From: Allotamlana fucoidanivorans
GTDB lineage: Bacteria; Bacteroidota; Bacteroidia; Flavobacteriales; Flavobacteriaceae
DNA: 64,000 nucleotides
Direction: 5' to 3'
NCBI RefSeq assembly: GCF_045788535.1
Contig: NZ_CP074074.1
Coordinates: 3,224,001 to 3,288,000, forward strand
Under the pieces are notes generated by a model. That model ran no database searches. It saw only the letters and a list, made by a program, of their open reading frames with translations, and was not told where the DNA came from. A program made the translations under genes and the position numbers. This document shows, in pieces, positions 50,613-59,674 of this stretch (the stretch's first letter is position 1; every line of letters begins with the position of its first letter).

Positions 50613-51629
50613 ATGACTATATCCCCAAACAAACAAATTTTCTTTTTATTGCTTAGTTTAATGAGCATCAATGCTTTTTGCCAATATACAGACGTTATAA
50701 ATTCAAACCGACCAGGTGCTTCCAGAAGTGCTTTTTCAGTAGGCACCAATGTACTTCAGTTTGAAGCTGGTCCTTTCTTAATAAAAGAAGACCGTACACC
50801 AGCTGCCGCTTATGAGGTTTCTGGTTATGGTGTAGATTTTGCTGTTCGATATGGTTTATTATTAGAACCGTTAGAAATAAATATTGAGGGCACATACCAA
50901 AACGACACAAAATCATTTAAGACTAGCATACCCAACGAAGAAGATCGAGCTAATTTTAAACACCTCGCTTTTGGCGCCAAATATTTGGTTTATGACCCTT
51001 ATAAAAATACAGAAGAAGACAAACCTAATTTATATAGCTGGAAAGCTAACAGACAATTTAAATGGAAATCATTAATACCCGCTGTTTCCGTTTATTTAGG
51101 AGCAAATTATGACACCAAAACAAACCCCTATACCGCACCTGGTATTGAAGGATTTAGTCCTAAAGTGATGTTGGCTACTCAGCATAATTTTTCTGGGGGA
51201 TGGGTGTTTGTCATGAACTTTATTAAAGACCGTATAGGAACCGATCAATCTGATTTTCAATACATTTTAACATTAACACATGCGTTTAGTCCGCAATGGG
51301 TTATCTTTGGGGAAACTCAGGGCATTAAAAGTGATTTTTATGCCGATAATTTATTTAGATTTGGCGGAGCTTATTTATGGGGTAAAAATTTTCAGTTAGA
51401 CACCGCGGTTACATTCAACACGAAAGATACACCGTCTGTTTTTAGCGTTAATTTAGGTGCTTCGTATAGATTAGATTTTCACAAAGATAAGGAGCTGGAT
51501 AATGGAACTTCAGCTAAAGATGAAGGCAAAAGAAGAAAAAATCGAAGAGGACGTAAAAAGAAAAGTAGCGCCACAGAAAACCCCGTAAACGATAAAAGAC
51601 AAAAGAAAGATATTAATTTTGATGACTAA
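50613..51629 (+). CDS. Outer-membrane beta-barrel protein (MetA-pathway / transporter-like)
   Basis: A 338-residue exported protein with a signal peptide ending AFCQ and a first strand TDVINSNRPGASRSAFSVGT. NRPG at the mature N-terminus and alternating hydrophobic strands through the protein match the Phenol_MetA_deg-type outer-membrane family. The last ~45 residues are a lysine/arginine-rich tail (RRKNRRGRKKKSS), which is unusual for a barrel and would lie in the periplasm. Transport substrate unknown. It is 25 bases upstream of the GNAT gene. Confidence 0.7.
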   Translation: MTISPNKQIFFLLLSLMSINAFCQYTDVINSNRPGASRSAFSVGTNVLQFEAGPFLIKEDRTPAAAYEVSGYGVDFAVRYGLLLEPLEINIEGTYQNDTKSFKTSIPNEEDRANFKHLAFGAKYLVYDPYKNTEEDKPNLYSWKANRQFKWKSLIPAVSVYLGANYDTKTNPYTAPGIEGFSPKVMLATQHNFSGGWVFVMNFIKDRIGTDQSDFQYILTLTHAFSPQWVIFGETQGIKSDFYADNLFRFGGAYLWGKNFQLDTAVTFNTKDTPSVFSVNLGASYRLDFHKDKELDNGTSAKDEGKRRKNRRGRKKKSSATENPVNDKRQKKDINFDD

Positions 51630-51654
51630 TTTTACAAAGCATCAATAAAGCATT

Positions 51655-52776
51655 ATGATAACATTAAAAGAAGTACAATCTAAAAAGGATTTAAAAACTT
51701 TTATAAAGTTTCCTTTTAAACTTTACAAGGACTCAAAGTATTGGACACCACCTATTATTAGCCAGGAAATAAAGACATTTAACAAGAAAGAAAATCCTGT
51801 GTTTAATGATGCTGATGCGCGATTGTTTTTAGCATATAAAAACAACGAGGTGGTTGGTCGGGTTGCAGCCATTGTAAATTGGCTTGAAATTAAAGACCAA
51901 AATGTAAAGAAAATGCGCTTTGGTTGGTTAGATTTTATTGATGATATTGAAGTGTCAAAAGCACTTTTAAATAAAGTGGAAGGCATAGGAAAATCATACC
52001 AACTTGAATACACTGAAGGCCCTGTTGGATTTTCAAATTTAGACAAGGTAGGTGTTTTAACTGAAGGGTTTGACTCTGTTGCTCCTATGGTCACTTGGTA
52101 TAACCACCCCTACTATGCTAAACATTATGAAGCTGCTGGGTATGCTGTAGAAAAATCATACATTGAAAGTAGATTTTATTTTAGTAGCGTAAACCCTGAC
52201 GTATTTACCAAAGCTAACGACTTAATAAAAAGACGGTATCAATTAGAGGTTTTAAACTTTACTAAAACAGAGCAGGTAATGCCCTATACAGATAAGATGT
52301 TTGACTTATTTAATGAAACATACGCCTCATTAGCATCCTTTGTTGCTATTAATGATATTCAAAAGGCTTATTTTAAAAAGAAGTTTATCAGTTTTATTAA
52401 TCCTGAGTACATCAAATTCATTATCGATAAAAATAAAAACCTAGTAGCCTTCACTATTGTGATGCCTTATTTTGCTACAGCCTTACAGCGCGCTAAAGGC
52501 AAATTATTTCCGTTTGGTTTTAAATATATATTAGACGCCAAGAAAAATAGCAAAAATGTTGTTTTTTATCTTATTGGCGTACATCCAGATTATCAAAATA
52601 AAGGTTTGAATGCCCTTATATTCAATGAATATTACAAAGTATTTAACGAAAAAGGCATTGAAACTTGCTATAGAACACCAGAATTGGAAGATAATGAAGC
52701 GATTCAAAAAATATGGCGACATTTTAATCCTGAAGTTTACAAAAGAAGAAAAACCTTTAGAAAAAATCTAGTATAA
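51655..52776 (+). CDS. GNAT family N-acetyltransferase
   Basis: A 373-residue cytoplasmic protein. The C-terminal region has YLIGVHPDYQNKGLNALIFN, the GNAT acetyl-CoA binding motif A with its Q-N-K-G-L loop. The N-terminal ~150 residues (SKYWTPPIISQEIKTFNKKE, GRVAAIVNW, GPVGFSNLDKVGVLTEGFD) form a second domain typical of a long GNAT subgroup found in many bacteria. Substrate unknown. It is probably cotranscribed with the outer-membrane gene and ends in a strong terminator. Confidence 0.8.
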   Translation: MITLKEVQSKKDLKTFIKFPFKLYKDSKYWTPPIISQEIKTFNKKENPVFNDADARLFLAYKNNEVVGRVAAIVNWLEIKDQNVKKMRFGWLDFIDDIEVSKALLNKVEGIGKSYQLEYTEGPVGFSNLDKVGVLTEGFDSVAPMVTWYNHPYYAKHYEAAGYAVEKSYIESRFYFSSVNPDVFTKANDLIKRRYQLEVLNFTKTEQVMPYTDKMFDLFNETYASLASFVAINDIQKAYFKKKFISFINPEYIKFIIDKNKNLVAFTIVMPYFATALQRAKGKLFPFGFKYILDAKKNSKNVVFYLIGVHPDYQNKGLNALIFNEYYKVFNEKGIETCYRTPELEDNEAIQKIWRHFNPEVYKRRKTFRKNLV

Positions 52777-52813
52777 AAAAATCCGATTCACAAGTTGTGA
52801 ATCGGATTTTTTT
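52775..52813. terminator. Bidirectional terminator
   Basis: AAAAAAATCCGATTCAC (52775-52791) pairs perfectly with GTGAATCGGATTTTTTT (52797-52813) around a 5-base loop, right after the GNAT stop and 20 bases from the SPT-like stop on the other strand. Confidence 0.95.
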
Positions 52814-52832
52814 ATCTCTAATATATACCAAA

Positions 52833-54092
52833 TTATTCTCCCATTGCAGCCATAACTGCAGCCGATAATCGTTTGTACGTTCCATTTCTTAATCGATCTC
52901 TAATAGCGTCAAACGCATCTAAAGTTTCTCTAACATCCTCTAAAGTATGCGTTGCTGTAGGAATTAATCTTAGTAAAATTAATCCTTTAGGTATTACAGG
53001 ATAAACTACTATAGAACAGAATATTCCGTAATTTTCTCTTAAATCTTTTACTAACGCCATAGCCTCAGGAATACTACCTTTTAAGTACACAGGAGTCACA
53101 CAACTTTGTGTTGTTCCAATATCAAAGCCACGCTCTTTTAAACCAGATTGTAACGCATTTACATTCTCCCAAAGTTTATTTTTTAACTCAGGCATGGTTC
53201 TCAGCATCTCTAAACGTTTCAGCGCCCCTTCAACCAATTGCATTTGCAAAGATTTTGCAAACATTTGAGAACGTAAATTATACTTTAAGTAATCAATAAT
53301 TTCTTGATCAGCTGCTATAAAAGCGCCTGTACTTGCTAAAGATTTTGCAAACGTAGCAAAGTAAACGTCAATATCATCTTGAATTCCTTGCTCTTCTCCC
53401 GCTCCAGCTCCAGTTGCTCCTAACGTTCCAAAGCCGTGGGCATCATCAACAAATAATCTAAAATTAAATTTCTTCTTTAAAGCAACAATTTCTTTTAAAC
53501 GCCCTTGTTCGCCACGCATACCGAATACACCCTCTGAAATCACCAAGATACCGCCACCTGTCTGCTCTGCCATTTTTGTAGCTCGCTCCAGATTTTTCTC
53601 TAAACTTTCAACATCATTATGCTTGTAGGTAAATCGTTTACCCATATGCAAACGCACACCATCAATAATACAAGCATGGGCATCAACATCATACACAATA
53701 ATATCATCTTTGGCCACTAAAGCATCAATAGTAGAAACCATACCTTGATAACCAAAATTTAAAAGATAAGCAGCTTCTTTTTTTACAAAGGAAGCTAACT
53801 CATTTTGTAGTTTTTCATGCAAATCTGTATGACCAGACATCATTCTTGCCCCCATAGGATAAGCTGAGCCGTATTTAGCAGCTGCTTCAGCATCTACTTT
53901 TCTAACTTCAGGGTGATTTGCTAAACCTAAATAATCATTAATACTCCATGTAATCACCTCTTTTCCTTGAAATTTCATTCTATTAGAAATTTCCCCTTCT
54001 AACTTAGGAAACACAAAATACCCCTCGGCTTGAGACGCCCATTTTCCTAAAGGCCCCTTATCCTTGTAAATTTTCTCAAATAAATCTTTCAT
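52833..54092 (-). CDS. SPT/KBL-family alpha-oxoamine synthase (serine palmitoyltransferase-like, candidate CapB-type)
   Basis: A 419-residue fold-type I PLP enzyme. K250 in YFATFAKSLASTGAF forms the Schiff base, DDAHGFG at 216-222 binds the cofactor, and ITWSINDYLGLANHPEV, GSAYPMGARMMSGHT and RLIPTATHT are family hallmarks. Members condense an amino acid with acyl-CoA or acyl-ACP; SPT uses serine to start sphingolipids. In sulfonolipid-making Bacteroidota a close relative condenses cysteate to form capnine. The neighbour upstream is a cysteine-synthase-like gene, so cysteate acyltransfer is a real alternative to serine. The two are separated by a terminator, so they are not strictly one operon. 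Confidence 0.85.
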   Translation of the reverse strand: MKDLFEKIYKDKGPLGKWASQAEGYFVFPKLEGEISNRMKFQGKEVITWSINDYLGLANHPEVRKVDAEAAAKYGSAYPMGARMMSGHTDLHEKLQNELASFVKKEAAYLLNFGYQGMVSTIDALVAKDDIIVYDVDAHACIIDGVRLHMGKRFTYKHNDVESLEKNLERATKMAEQTGGGILVISEGVFGMRGEQGRLKEIVALKKKFNFRLFVDDAHGFGTLGATGAGAGEEQGIQDDIDVYFATFAKSLASTGAFIAADQEIIDYLKYNLRSQMFAKSLQMQLVEGALKRLEMLRTMPELKNKLWENVNALQSGLKERGFDIGTTQSCVTPVYLKGSIPEAMALVKDLRENYGIFCSIVVYPVIPKGLILLRLIPTATHTLEDVRETLDAFDAIRDRLRNGTYKRLSAAVMAAMGE

Positions 54093-54206
54093 TTATTATA
54101 AATCTTGTTGCTATTAAAACTAAGACCGATGAGTTCAAGTAGTTGAATTTAAAAAAGTGTTGTGGTAACACTTTTTTGGAAACTTATTGCCCTTAGCTAT
54201 TTGATG

Positions 54207-54214
54207 CAAAATTA
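54207..54214 (-). promoter_or_regulatory. -7 element of SPT-like gene
   Basis: The minus strand reads TAATTTTG (TAnnTTTG). It would give a leader of about 100 bases. The -33 box is weak. Confidence 0.35.
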
Positions 54215-54268
54215 AATATTTATATGATTTGAACATAATTTTTAATGCCCAATTATTAATAAAATAAG

Positions 54269-54313
54269 AAAAGAGGTGATATCTTACTTTTGTTGTAAAA
54301 CACCACCTCTTTT
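54269..54313 (-). terminator. Terminator after cysteine-synthase-like gene
   Basis: AAAAGAGGTG (54269-54278) pairs perfectly with CACCTCTTTT (54304-54313) over ten bases with a 25-base loop. On the minus strand a T-rich run follows. It lies 20 bases after the gene's stop. Confidence 0.65.
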
Positions 54314-54332
54314 GAATATGCTTATTTCTATT

Positions 54333-55370
54333 TTATTTTACGTATTGAATGCTTTCTGACACCTCATTAATACTATCAAAAAAGCCTTGATCATCCATCC
54401 ATTTATCACTGTATATTTTACTCATATACCGTGCACCATGATCTGGATATATAGCAACAACACAATCTCCCTTCTTAAATCGACCTTCCTCTCCTAATTG
54501 CTTTAAAGCCTGAGTAACAGCGCCCGAAGTATACCCCACAAACATACCCTCAGCCTTAGCGATAGCTCTTGCGGTATGTGCACTATCTTCATCAGTAACT
54601 TTGACAAATTCATCAATCACATCAAAATCAGTAGCTGTAGGAATCAAATTTTTTCCTAAACCTTCTATTCGGTAAGGATAAATTTCTTTTTCATCAAACT
54701 CTCTGGTTTCGTGATATTTTTTAATTACCGAACCAAAAGCATCTACACCTATAACCTTAATATCAGGGTTTTTCTCCTTTAAAAATTTTGCCGTACCAGA
54801 AATAGTACCTCCTGTACCACTACAAGCAATAAGATGTGTTATTTTACCTTCTGTTTGATTCCAAATTTCAGGTCCTGTTGAATTATAATGAGCATCAATA
54901 TTTAATTGATTAAAATACTGATTTATATATACAGATCCCTTAATTTCATTATGCAAGCGTTTAGCAACTTCATAGTAAGATCTAGGATCATCAGCACTAA
55001 CGTGTGCTGGACAAACATAAACCTTAGCCCCCATAGTTTTTAGCATGTCAATCTTATCAGGAGACGATTTAGAACTTACTGCCAGTACACAATCATACCC
55101 TTTTATAATACTTACCATAGCAATACTAAACCCTGTATTCCCAGAAGTAGTTTCTATGATGGTATCACCCGGTGTAAGAATGCCTTGTTTTTCGGCCTGT
55201 TCAATAATGTAAAGTGCTATCCTGTCTTTGGAAGAGTGTCCTGGGTTAAACGATTCAACTTTAGCGTAAAAGTCACCATCAAACTCTGAGACTATTCTAT
55301 TAAGTTTAACAAGTGGTGTGTCACCTATTAGGTCTAATATATTATCAAATACTTGATTTTTTTGTGTCAT
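54333..55370 (-). CDS. PLP-dependent cysteine synthase family protein (candidate cysteate synthase)
   Basis: A 345-residue fold-type II PLP enzyme. NPGHSSKDRIAL holds the Schiff-base lysine K48, TTSGNTGFS at 74-82 binds the phosphate side of the substrate, and SGTGGTISG binds the PLP phosphate. The loop after N-P-G differs from the N-P-G-G-S-x-K-D-R form of standard O-acetylserine sulfhydrylases. The CBS-like C-terminal end is normal. Next to an SPT-like gene it may be the cysteate synthase of sulfonolipid synthesis, making L-cysteate from O-phosphoserine and sulfite. A plain cysteine or cystathionine beta-synthase is the alternative. Confidence 0.8.
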   Translation of the reverse strand: MTQKNQVFDNILDLIGDTPLVKLNRIVSEFDGDFYAKVESFNPGHSSKDRIALYIIEQAEKQGILTPGDTIIETTSGNTGFSIAMVSIIKGYDCVLAVSSKSSPDKIDMLKTMGAKVYVCPAHVSADDPRSYYEVAKRLHNEIKGSVYINQYFNQLNIDAHYNSTGPEIWNQTEGKITHLIACSGTGGTISGTAKFLKEKNPDIKVIGVDAFGSVIKKYHETREFDEKEIYPYRIEGLGKNLIPTATDFDVIDEFVKVTDEDSAHTARAIAKAEGMFVGYTSGAVTQALKQLGEEGRFKKGDCVVAIYPDHGARYMSKIYSDKWMDDQGFFDSINEVSESIQYVK

Positions 55371-55429
55371 ATAACATTTTTAAAAACCGTTACATTTTCA
55401 CTAAAATGAGGTGGTAGTTTAAAACCTGA

Positions 55430-55437
55430 CAAAAGTA
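55430..55437 (-). promoter_or_regulatory. -7 element of cysteine-synthase-like gene
   Basis: The minus strand reads TACTTTTG, matching TAnnTTTG, with about 53 bases from the expected start site to the ATG. No clear -33 box. Confidence 0.45.
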
Positions 55438-55452
55438 AGACATTTTTTTTTA

Positions 55453-57519
55453 TTAACCATGAACTCCTTCTAAATCTAATAAAAAGGCATATTCTAAAGC
55501 CACTTCTTTTAGACTTTCAAAGCGTCCTGAAGCCCCTCCATGACCAGAATCCATATCTGTATGTAGCAGTAATAAATTAGCGTCCGTTTTTAATTCACGT
55601 AGTTTAGCTACCCACTTTGCAGGTTCCCAATACTGTACCTGAGAATCATGAAGTCCAGTAGTAACCAAAGTATTTGGATAATTTTTTTTTTGAACATTAT
55701 CATAAGGTGAATATGATTTCATATACGTATAAAACCTTTCTTCATTAGGATTTCCCCATTCATCATACTCCCCTGTTGTTAACGGTATGGTGTCATCAAG
55801 CATGGTAGTCACCACGTCTACAAAAGGCACAGCCGCTATCACACCATGATATAATTCAGGATTCATATTAATAACAGCCCCCATCAATAACCCACCAGCA
55901 GATCCACCGTAGGCATACAAATGTTTGTTTGAGGTGTATTTTTCCTCAATTAAAAATTTAGAACAATCAATAAAATCGGTAAACGTGTTTTTTTTTGTTA
56001 ATAATTTACCATTTTCATACCATGCTCTTCCTAAATACTCCCCTCCTCTAACATGGCAAATGGCATAAATAAACCCTCTATCAATTAAACTTAACCGAAT
56101 ACTTGAAAAAGACGGATCAATAGTTGAGCCATAAGAACCATAAGCATATTGAAGCACAGGATTGGAGCCATTTAATATCATCCCTTTTTTATACACCATT
56201 GAAATTGGTATTTTCACCCCATCCCTACTTAGGGCCCAAACGCGTTTAGACTCATAATTTTCTTTTTTAAAGGCTCCTCCTAAAACTTCTTGTTCTTTTT
56301 TAATGACAAAAGTTTTACTTTTAAAATTATAGTCAATGACCGAACTTGGGGTGGTTAGGCTATTGTAGGCGTAACGCAATTCATTGCTATTAAAATCGGG
56401 ATTATTTCCAATATATGCGGTATAGGCTTCAGAATCAAAATTCAAATAATAATCTTCGTCTCCTTTCCAACTCATTATTCTAATATTATTCAATCCATTT
56501 TCCCGTTCATTGACCACCAAATAATCTTTGAAAATTTCAATATCTTCTATTAAAACCAAAGCTCTGTGCGGAATAACATCTTGCCAGAAAACTTTTTCTG
56601 TTTGATTTACACTCGTTTTTGAAACTTTAAAATTGGTAGCTCCATCAGCATTTGAAATCACATAAAATTCATCTTTGTAATGGGCTAAATTATACTCTAA
56701 ATCTTTTGTGCGTTTTTGAAACACTTTAAAGACTCCTTCTGGATTATTAGCATCTAAAAAACGGTATTCGGTTGATAGCGTACTTGCCGCACCAATCATG
56801 ATATATTCCTTCGATTTTGTTTTATAAACAAAGGTATTAAAGGTTTCATCGGTTTCATGATACACTTCAATATCGGCCACACTATCTGTATGTAATATAT
56901 GTTTGAAAATTTTATGAGACCGCAAAGTCACGTCATCTTTTCTGGCATAAAAAAGCGTTTTATTATCATTCGCCCAAGTAGCACTACCCGTTGTATTTAA
57001 TATCTTGTCACTGTAAATTTCTCCTGTTACCAAATTTTTAATTTGAATGGTATATTGTCTTCTGCTTACAGTATCTGTTGAAAACGCCGCCATCGTATTA
57101 TCTGGACTTATGGAAATGCCACCTAGATTAAAGTAGGCATGCGGTTTTGCTAGCTCATTACAATCAAACATCACCTCTTCTTCAGCGTCTAGTGTTTCCT
57201 TTTTTCTTACATAAATAGGATAATCTTTCCCTGACTCATATTTAGTAATATACCAATATCCATTGAGCTTATAAGGAACTGTAGTATCATCTTCCTTTAT
57301 TCGGGCTTTCATTTCTTCAAATAATACCTTCTGAAAGGGCTCTGTATGCTGCATTACTGCTTTGGTATATGCGTTTTCTGCATTTAAATAATCAATAACT
57401 TCTGGGCTTTCTCTATCATTTAACCAATAGTAATCATCTATTCTAACATCATTATGAATCTTTAACTCTTTTGGTTTTTTGGTGGCTATTGGTGCTTTAG
57501 GAAACTTATTTTTTGTCAT
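55453..57519 (-). CDS. ptrB: Oligopeptidase B-like S9 serine peptidase
   Basis: A 688-residue prolyl-oligopeptidase family enzyme. An N-terminal seven-bladed propeller (residues about 70-410) gates the site. The C-terminal alpha/beta hydrolase has S540 in YGGSAGGLLMG, an Asp in LHDSQVQYWEPAKW and the catalytic His in DMDSGHGGASGR. HVRGGEYLGRAWYENGK is the oligopeptidase B region near the active site. No signal peptide, so cytoplasmic, cleaving short basic peptides. Length and motifs are complete. Confidence 0.93.
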   Translation of the reverse strand: MTKNKFPKAPIATKKPKELKIHNDVRIDDYYWLNDRESPEVIDYLNAENAYTKAVMQHTEPFQKVLFEEMKARIKEDDTTVPYKLNGYWYITKYESGKDYPIYVRKKETLDAEEEVMFDCNELAKPHAYFNLGGISISPDNTMAAFSTDTVSRRQYTIQIKNLVTGEIYSDKILNTTGSATWANDNKTLFYARKDDVTLRSHKIFKHILHTDSVADIEVYHETDETFNTFVYKTKSKEYIMIGAASTLSTEYRFLDANNPEGVFKVFQKRTKDLEYNLAHYKDEFYVISNADGATNFKVSKTSVNQTEKVFWQDVIPHRALVLIEDIEIFKDYLVVNERENGLNNIRIMSWKGDEDYYLNFDSEAYTAYIGNNPDFNSNELRYAYNSLTTPSSVIDYNFKSKTFVIKKEQEVLGGAFKKENYESKRVWALSRDGVKIPISMVYKKGMILNGSNPVLQYAYGSYGSTIDPSFSSIRLSLIDRGFIYAICHVRGGEYLGRAWYENGKLLTKKNTFTDFIDCSKFLIEEKYTSNKHLYAYGGSAGGLLMGAVINMNPELYHGVIAAVPFVDVVTTMLDDTIPLTTGEYDEWGNPNEERFYTYMKSYSPYDNVQKKNYPNTLVTTGLHDSQVQYWEPAKWVAKLRELKTDANLLLLHTDMDSGHGGASGRFESLKEVALEYAFLLDLEGVHG

Positions 57520-57543
57520 TGTCTCATTTCATTTTCAACGCGC

Positions 57544-57551
57544 CAAAAATA
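57544..57551 (-). promoter_or_regulatory. -7 element of oligopeptidase B gene
   Basis: The minus strand reads TATTTTTG, matching TAnnTTTG, close to the ATG at 57519. No clear -33 box. Confidence 0.4.
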
Positions 57552-57623
57552 AGGTTTAAGATTATTTTTAAACTGTTTTTTGATTTTTAAATTTTAACCA
57601 GTCAAAATAATCGCTTTATTTAA

Positions 57624-57631
57624 TAATTTTG
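57624..57631 (+). promoter_or_regulatory. -7 element of ybaB
   Basis: TAATTTTG matches TAnnTTTG, with the start site expected near 57638, 17 bases before the ATG. -33 box unclear. Confidence 0.4.
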
Positions 57632-57654
57632 TCGTAATTAAAATTATAGAAACT

Positions 57655-57978
57655 ATGTTTGGAGATATGATGAATATGATGGGTAAATTAAAAGAAACCC
57701 AACAAAAAGTAGAGGATACAAAAAAACGTTTAGACACCGTTTTAATAGATCAAGCTAGCCACGACAATAAACTGAAAGTTACACTAACCGCTAATAGAAC
57801 TATTAAATCTATTGCTATTGATGATGCCTTGTTAGAAGATAAAGAACAACTGGAAGATTACTTAATTCTTACCTTAAATAAAGCCATTGAAAAGGCAACC
57901 AGCGTAAACGAAACAGAAATAGCTGCTGTTGCTAAAGAAGGCATCCCTAACATTCCGGGGTTAGATTTGTTTAAATAG
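57655..57978 (+). CDS. YbaB/EbfC family nucleoid-associated protein
   Basis: A 107-residue small DNA-binding protein. It starts with a methionine-rich helix (MFGDMMNMMGKLKETQQKVE), then the beta strands KVTLTANRTIKSIAIDDALL and a long C-terminal helix, as in YbaB/EbfC dimers. It binds DNA and helps shape the nucleoid. It lies divergent from oligopeptidase B and 130 bases before panB. It is not beside dnaX or recR here. Confidence 0.9.
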   Translation: MFGDMMNMMGKLKETQQKVEDTKKRLDTVLIDQASHDNKLKVTLTANRTIKSIAIDDALLEDKEQLEDYLILTLNKAIEKATSVNETEIAAVAKEGIPNIPGLDLFK

Positions 57979-58108
57979 ATACAATTTTATTTATCAAGCG
58001 TTAACTAACATTGTGTTGCAACTCTTTCAAAATATCATAATTAACAGGAAAGATTTATAGCACTTTATAATTTAGTACATTTACCAACCTAATTTAATAA
58101 TCAAAAAA

Positions 58109-58927
58109 ATGTCTGTTGCCCAAAAAAATTATAAGCGTGTTACCGTAAAAACATTAGTTGATATGAAAGCTAATGGTGAAAAAATATCTATGTTAACGGC
58201 TTATGACTATACCATGGCTAAAATTGTAGATGGTGCTGGTATAGATGTTATTCTGGTAGGAGACTCTGCCAGTAATGTTATGGCTGGACATGAAACAACG
58301 CTTCCTATCACACTAGACCAAATGATTTATCATGCATCATCTGTGGTTAGAGCCATTTACAGAGCCTTAATAGTAGTTGATTTACCTTTTGGAAGTTATC
58401 AAAGTGACCCTAAAGAGGCCCTACGTTCTGCCATAAGAATTATGAAAGAAAGTGGGGCGCATTCGGTAAAATTAGAAGGCGGTAAAGAAATCAAAGAGTC
58501 TATAAAGCGTATTTTGAATGCAGGTATCCCTGTTATGGGACATTTAGGGTTAACACCGCAATCTATATATAAATTTGGAACCTATACCGTTCGTGCTAAA
58601 GAAGAAGAAGAAGCTCATCGCTTAATTAGCGATGCCAAAATGCTGGAACGCTTAGGTTGTTTTGCTATTGTTTTAGAAAAAATCCCTGCTAAATTAGCCA
58701 AACAAGTGGCTGAAAGTGTGCGTATACCTATTATTGGTATTGGCGCTGGCCCTGATGTTGATGGTCAGGTTTTGGTTTTACATGATATGCTGGGCATGAC
58801 CCATGAATTTAACCCGCGTTTTCTAAGAAGATACCTTAACCTATTTGACGATATGACTAATGCCATTGCGCAATATGTTGATGATGTAAAAACGCGTGAT
58901 TTCCCTAACAAAAGTGAACAATATTAA
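58109..58927 (+). CDS. panB: 3-methyl-2-oxobutanoate hydroxymethyltransferase
   Basis: A 272-residue TIM-barrel enzyme that makes ketopantoate from 2-oxoisovalerate and methylene-tetrahydrofolate, the first step of pantothenate synthesis. MLTAYDYTMAKIVDGAGID, the metal-binding VGDSASNVMAGH, KLEGGKEI, MGHLGLTPQS, and the catalytic glutamate in LEKIPAKLA are all present. Length matches Escherichia coli PanB plus a few residues. The next gene starts 12 bases later. No other pan gene is in the window. Confidence 0.96.
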   Translation: MSVAQKNYKRVTVKTLVDMKANGEKISMLTAYDYTMAKIVDGAGIDVILVGDSASNVMAGHETTLPITLDQMIYHASSVVRAIYRALIVVDLPFGSYQSDPKEALRSAIRIMKESGAHSVKLEGGKEIKESIKRILNAGIPVMGHLGLTPQSIYKFGTYTVRAKEEEEAHRLISDAKMLERLGCFAIVLEKIPAKLAKQVAESVRIPIIGIGAGPDVDGQVLVLHDMLGMTHEFNPRFLRRYLNLFDDMTNAIAQYVDDVKTRDFPNKSEQY

Positions 58928-58939
58928 GGGGTAAATACG

Positions 58940-59641
58940 GTGTCTGAAAAAGTTATATCTAACAAAAACAACTTACAGGTTCTTTACGAAGACAATCATA
59001 TCATCATTGTAAATAAACGTGCAGGTGATATTGTACAAGGCGACAAAACAGGTGATAAACCTTTGAGTGATGTTGTTAAAGATTACATCAAAGATAAGTA
59101 TAACAAACCTGGTAATGTTTTTTTGGGCACGGTGCACCGATTGGACCGACCAACCACGGGGTTAGTAATTTTTGCCAAAACAAGCAAGGTACTCCCCCGC
59201 CTTAATAAGTTATTCTTATCTAAAGACATAAAAAAAACCTACTGGGCACTGGTTAAAAACCACCCCAAAAAACGTAGTGACACGCTAGTTCATTGGCTTA
59301 AAAAAAACCCAAACAACAATAAGTCGAAAGCGTATTCAAGGGAAGTTAAAGACAGTAAAAAAGCTATTCTACATTACACGGTTAAAAAGAAACTTGATCA
59401 TTATGTTTTACTTGAGGTTACACTTGAAACGGGCAGGCACCATCAAATTCGCGCACAACTTGCCGAAATTGGTTGCCCTATTAAAGGCGATTTAAAATAT
59501 GGCTTTGATAGGAGTAACAGGGATGCTAGTATCAGTTTACATGCCAGACACATTGAGTTTATCCACCCTGTAAAAAAAGACGCCATTAGCATTGATGCGC
59601 CTTTACCTAATGATCCGCTTTGGGCTGCTTGTTTCGCATAA
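58940..59641 (+). CDS. RluA family pseudouridine synthase
   Basis: A 233-residue pseudouridine synthase. D69 in VHRLDRPTTGLVIFAK is the catalytic aspartate, and ETGRHHQIRAQLAEIGCPI is the conserved C-terminal motif. It lacks an N-terminal S4 domain, so it belongs with short RluA-type enzymes that modify rRNA or tRNA; the target is not predictable. The GTG start at 58940 lies 12 bases after panB, so the two are cotranscribed. Confidence 0.9.
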   Translation: MSEKVISNKNNLQVLYEDNHIIIVNKRAGDIVQGDKTGDKPLSDVVKDYIKDKYNKPGNVFLGTVHRLDRPTTGLVIFAKTSKVLPRLNKLFLSKDIKKTYWALVKNHPKKRSDTLVHWLKKNPNNNKSKAYSREVKDSKKAILHYTVKKKLDHYVLLEVTLETGRHHQIRAQLAEIGCPIKGDLKYGFDRSNRDASISLHARHIEFIHPVKKDAISIDAPLPNDPLWAACFA

Positions 59642-59674
59642 ATTAGATATATTTATAGAACTAAATTATCCTAT

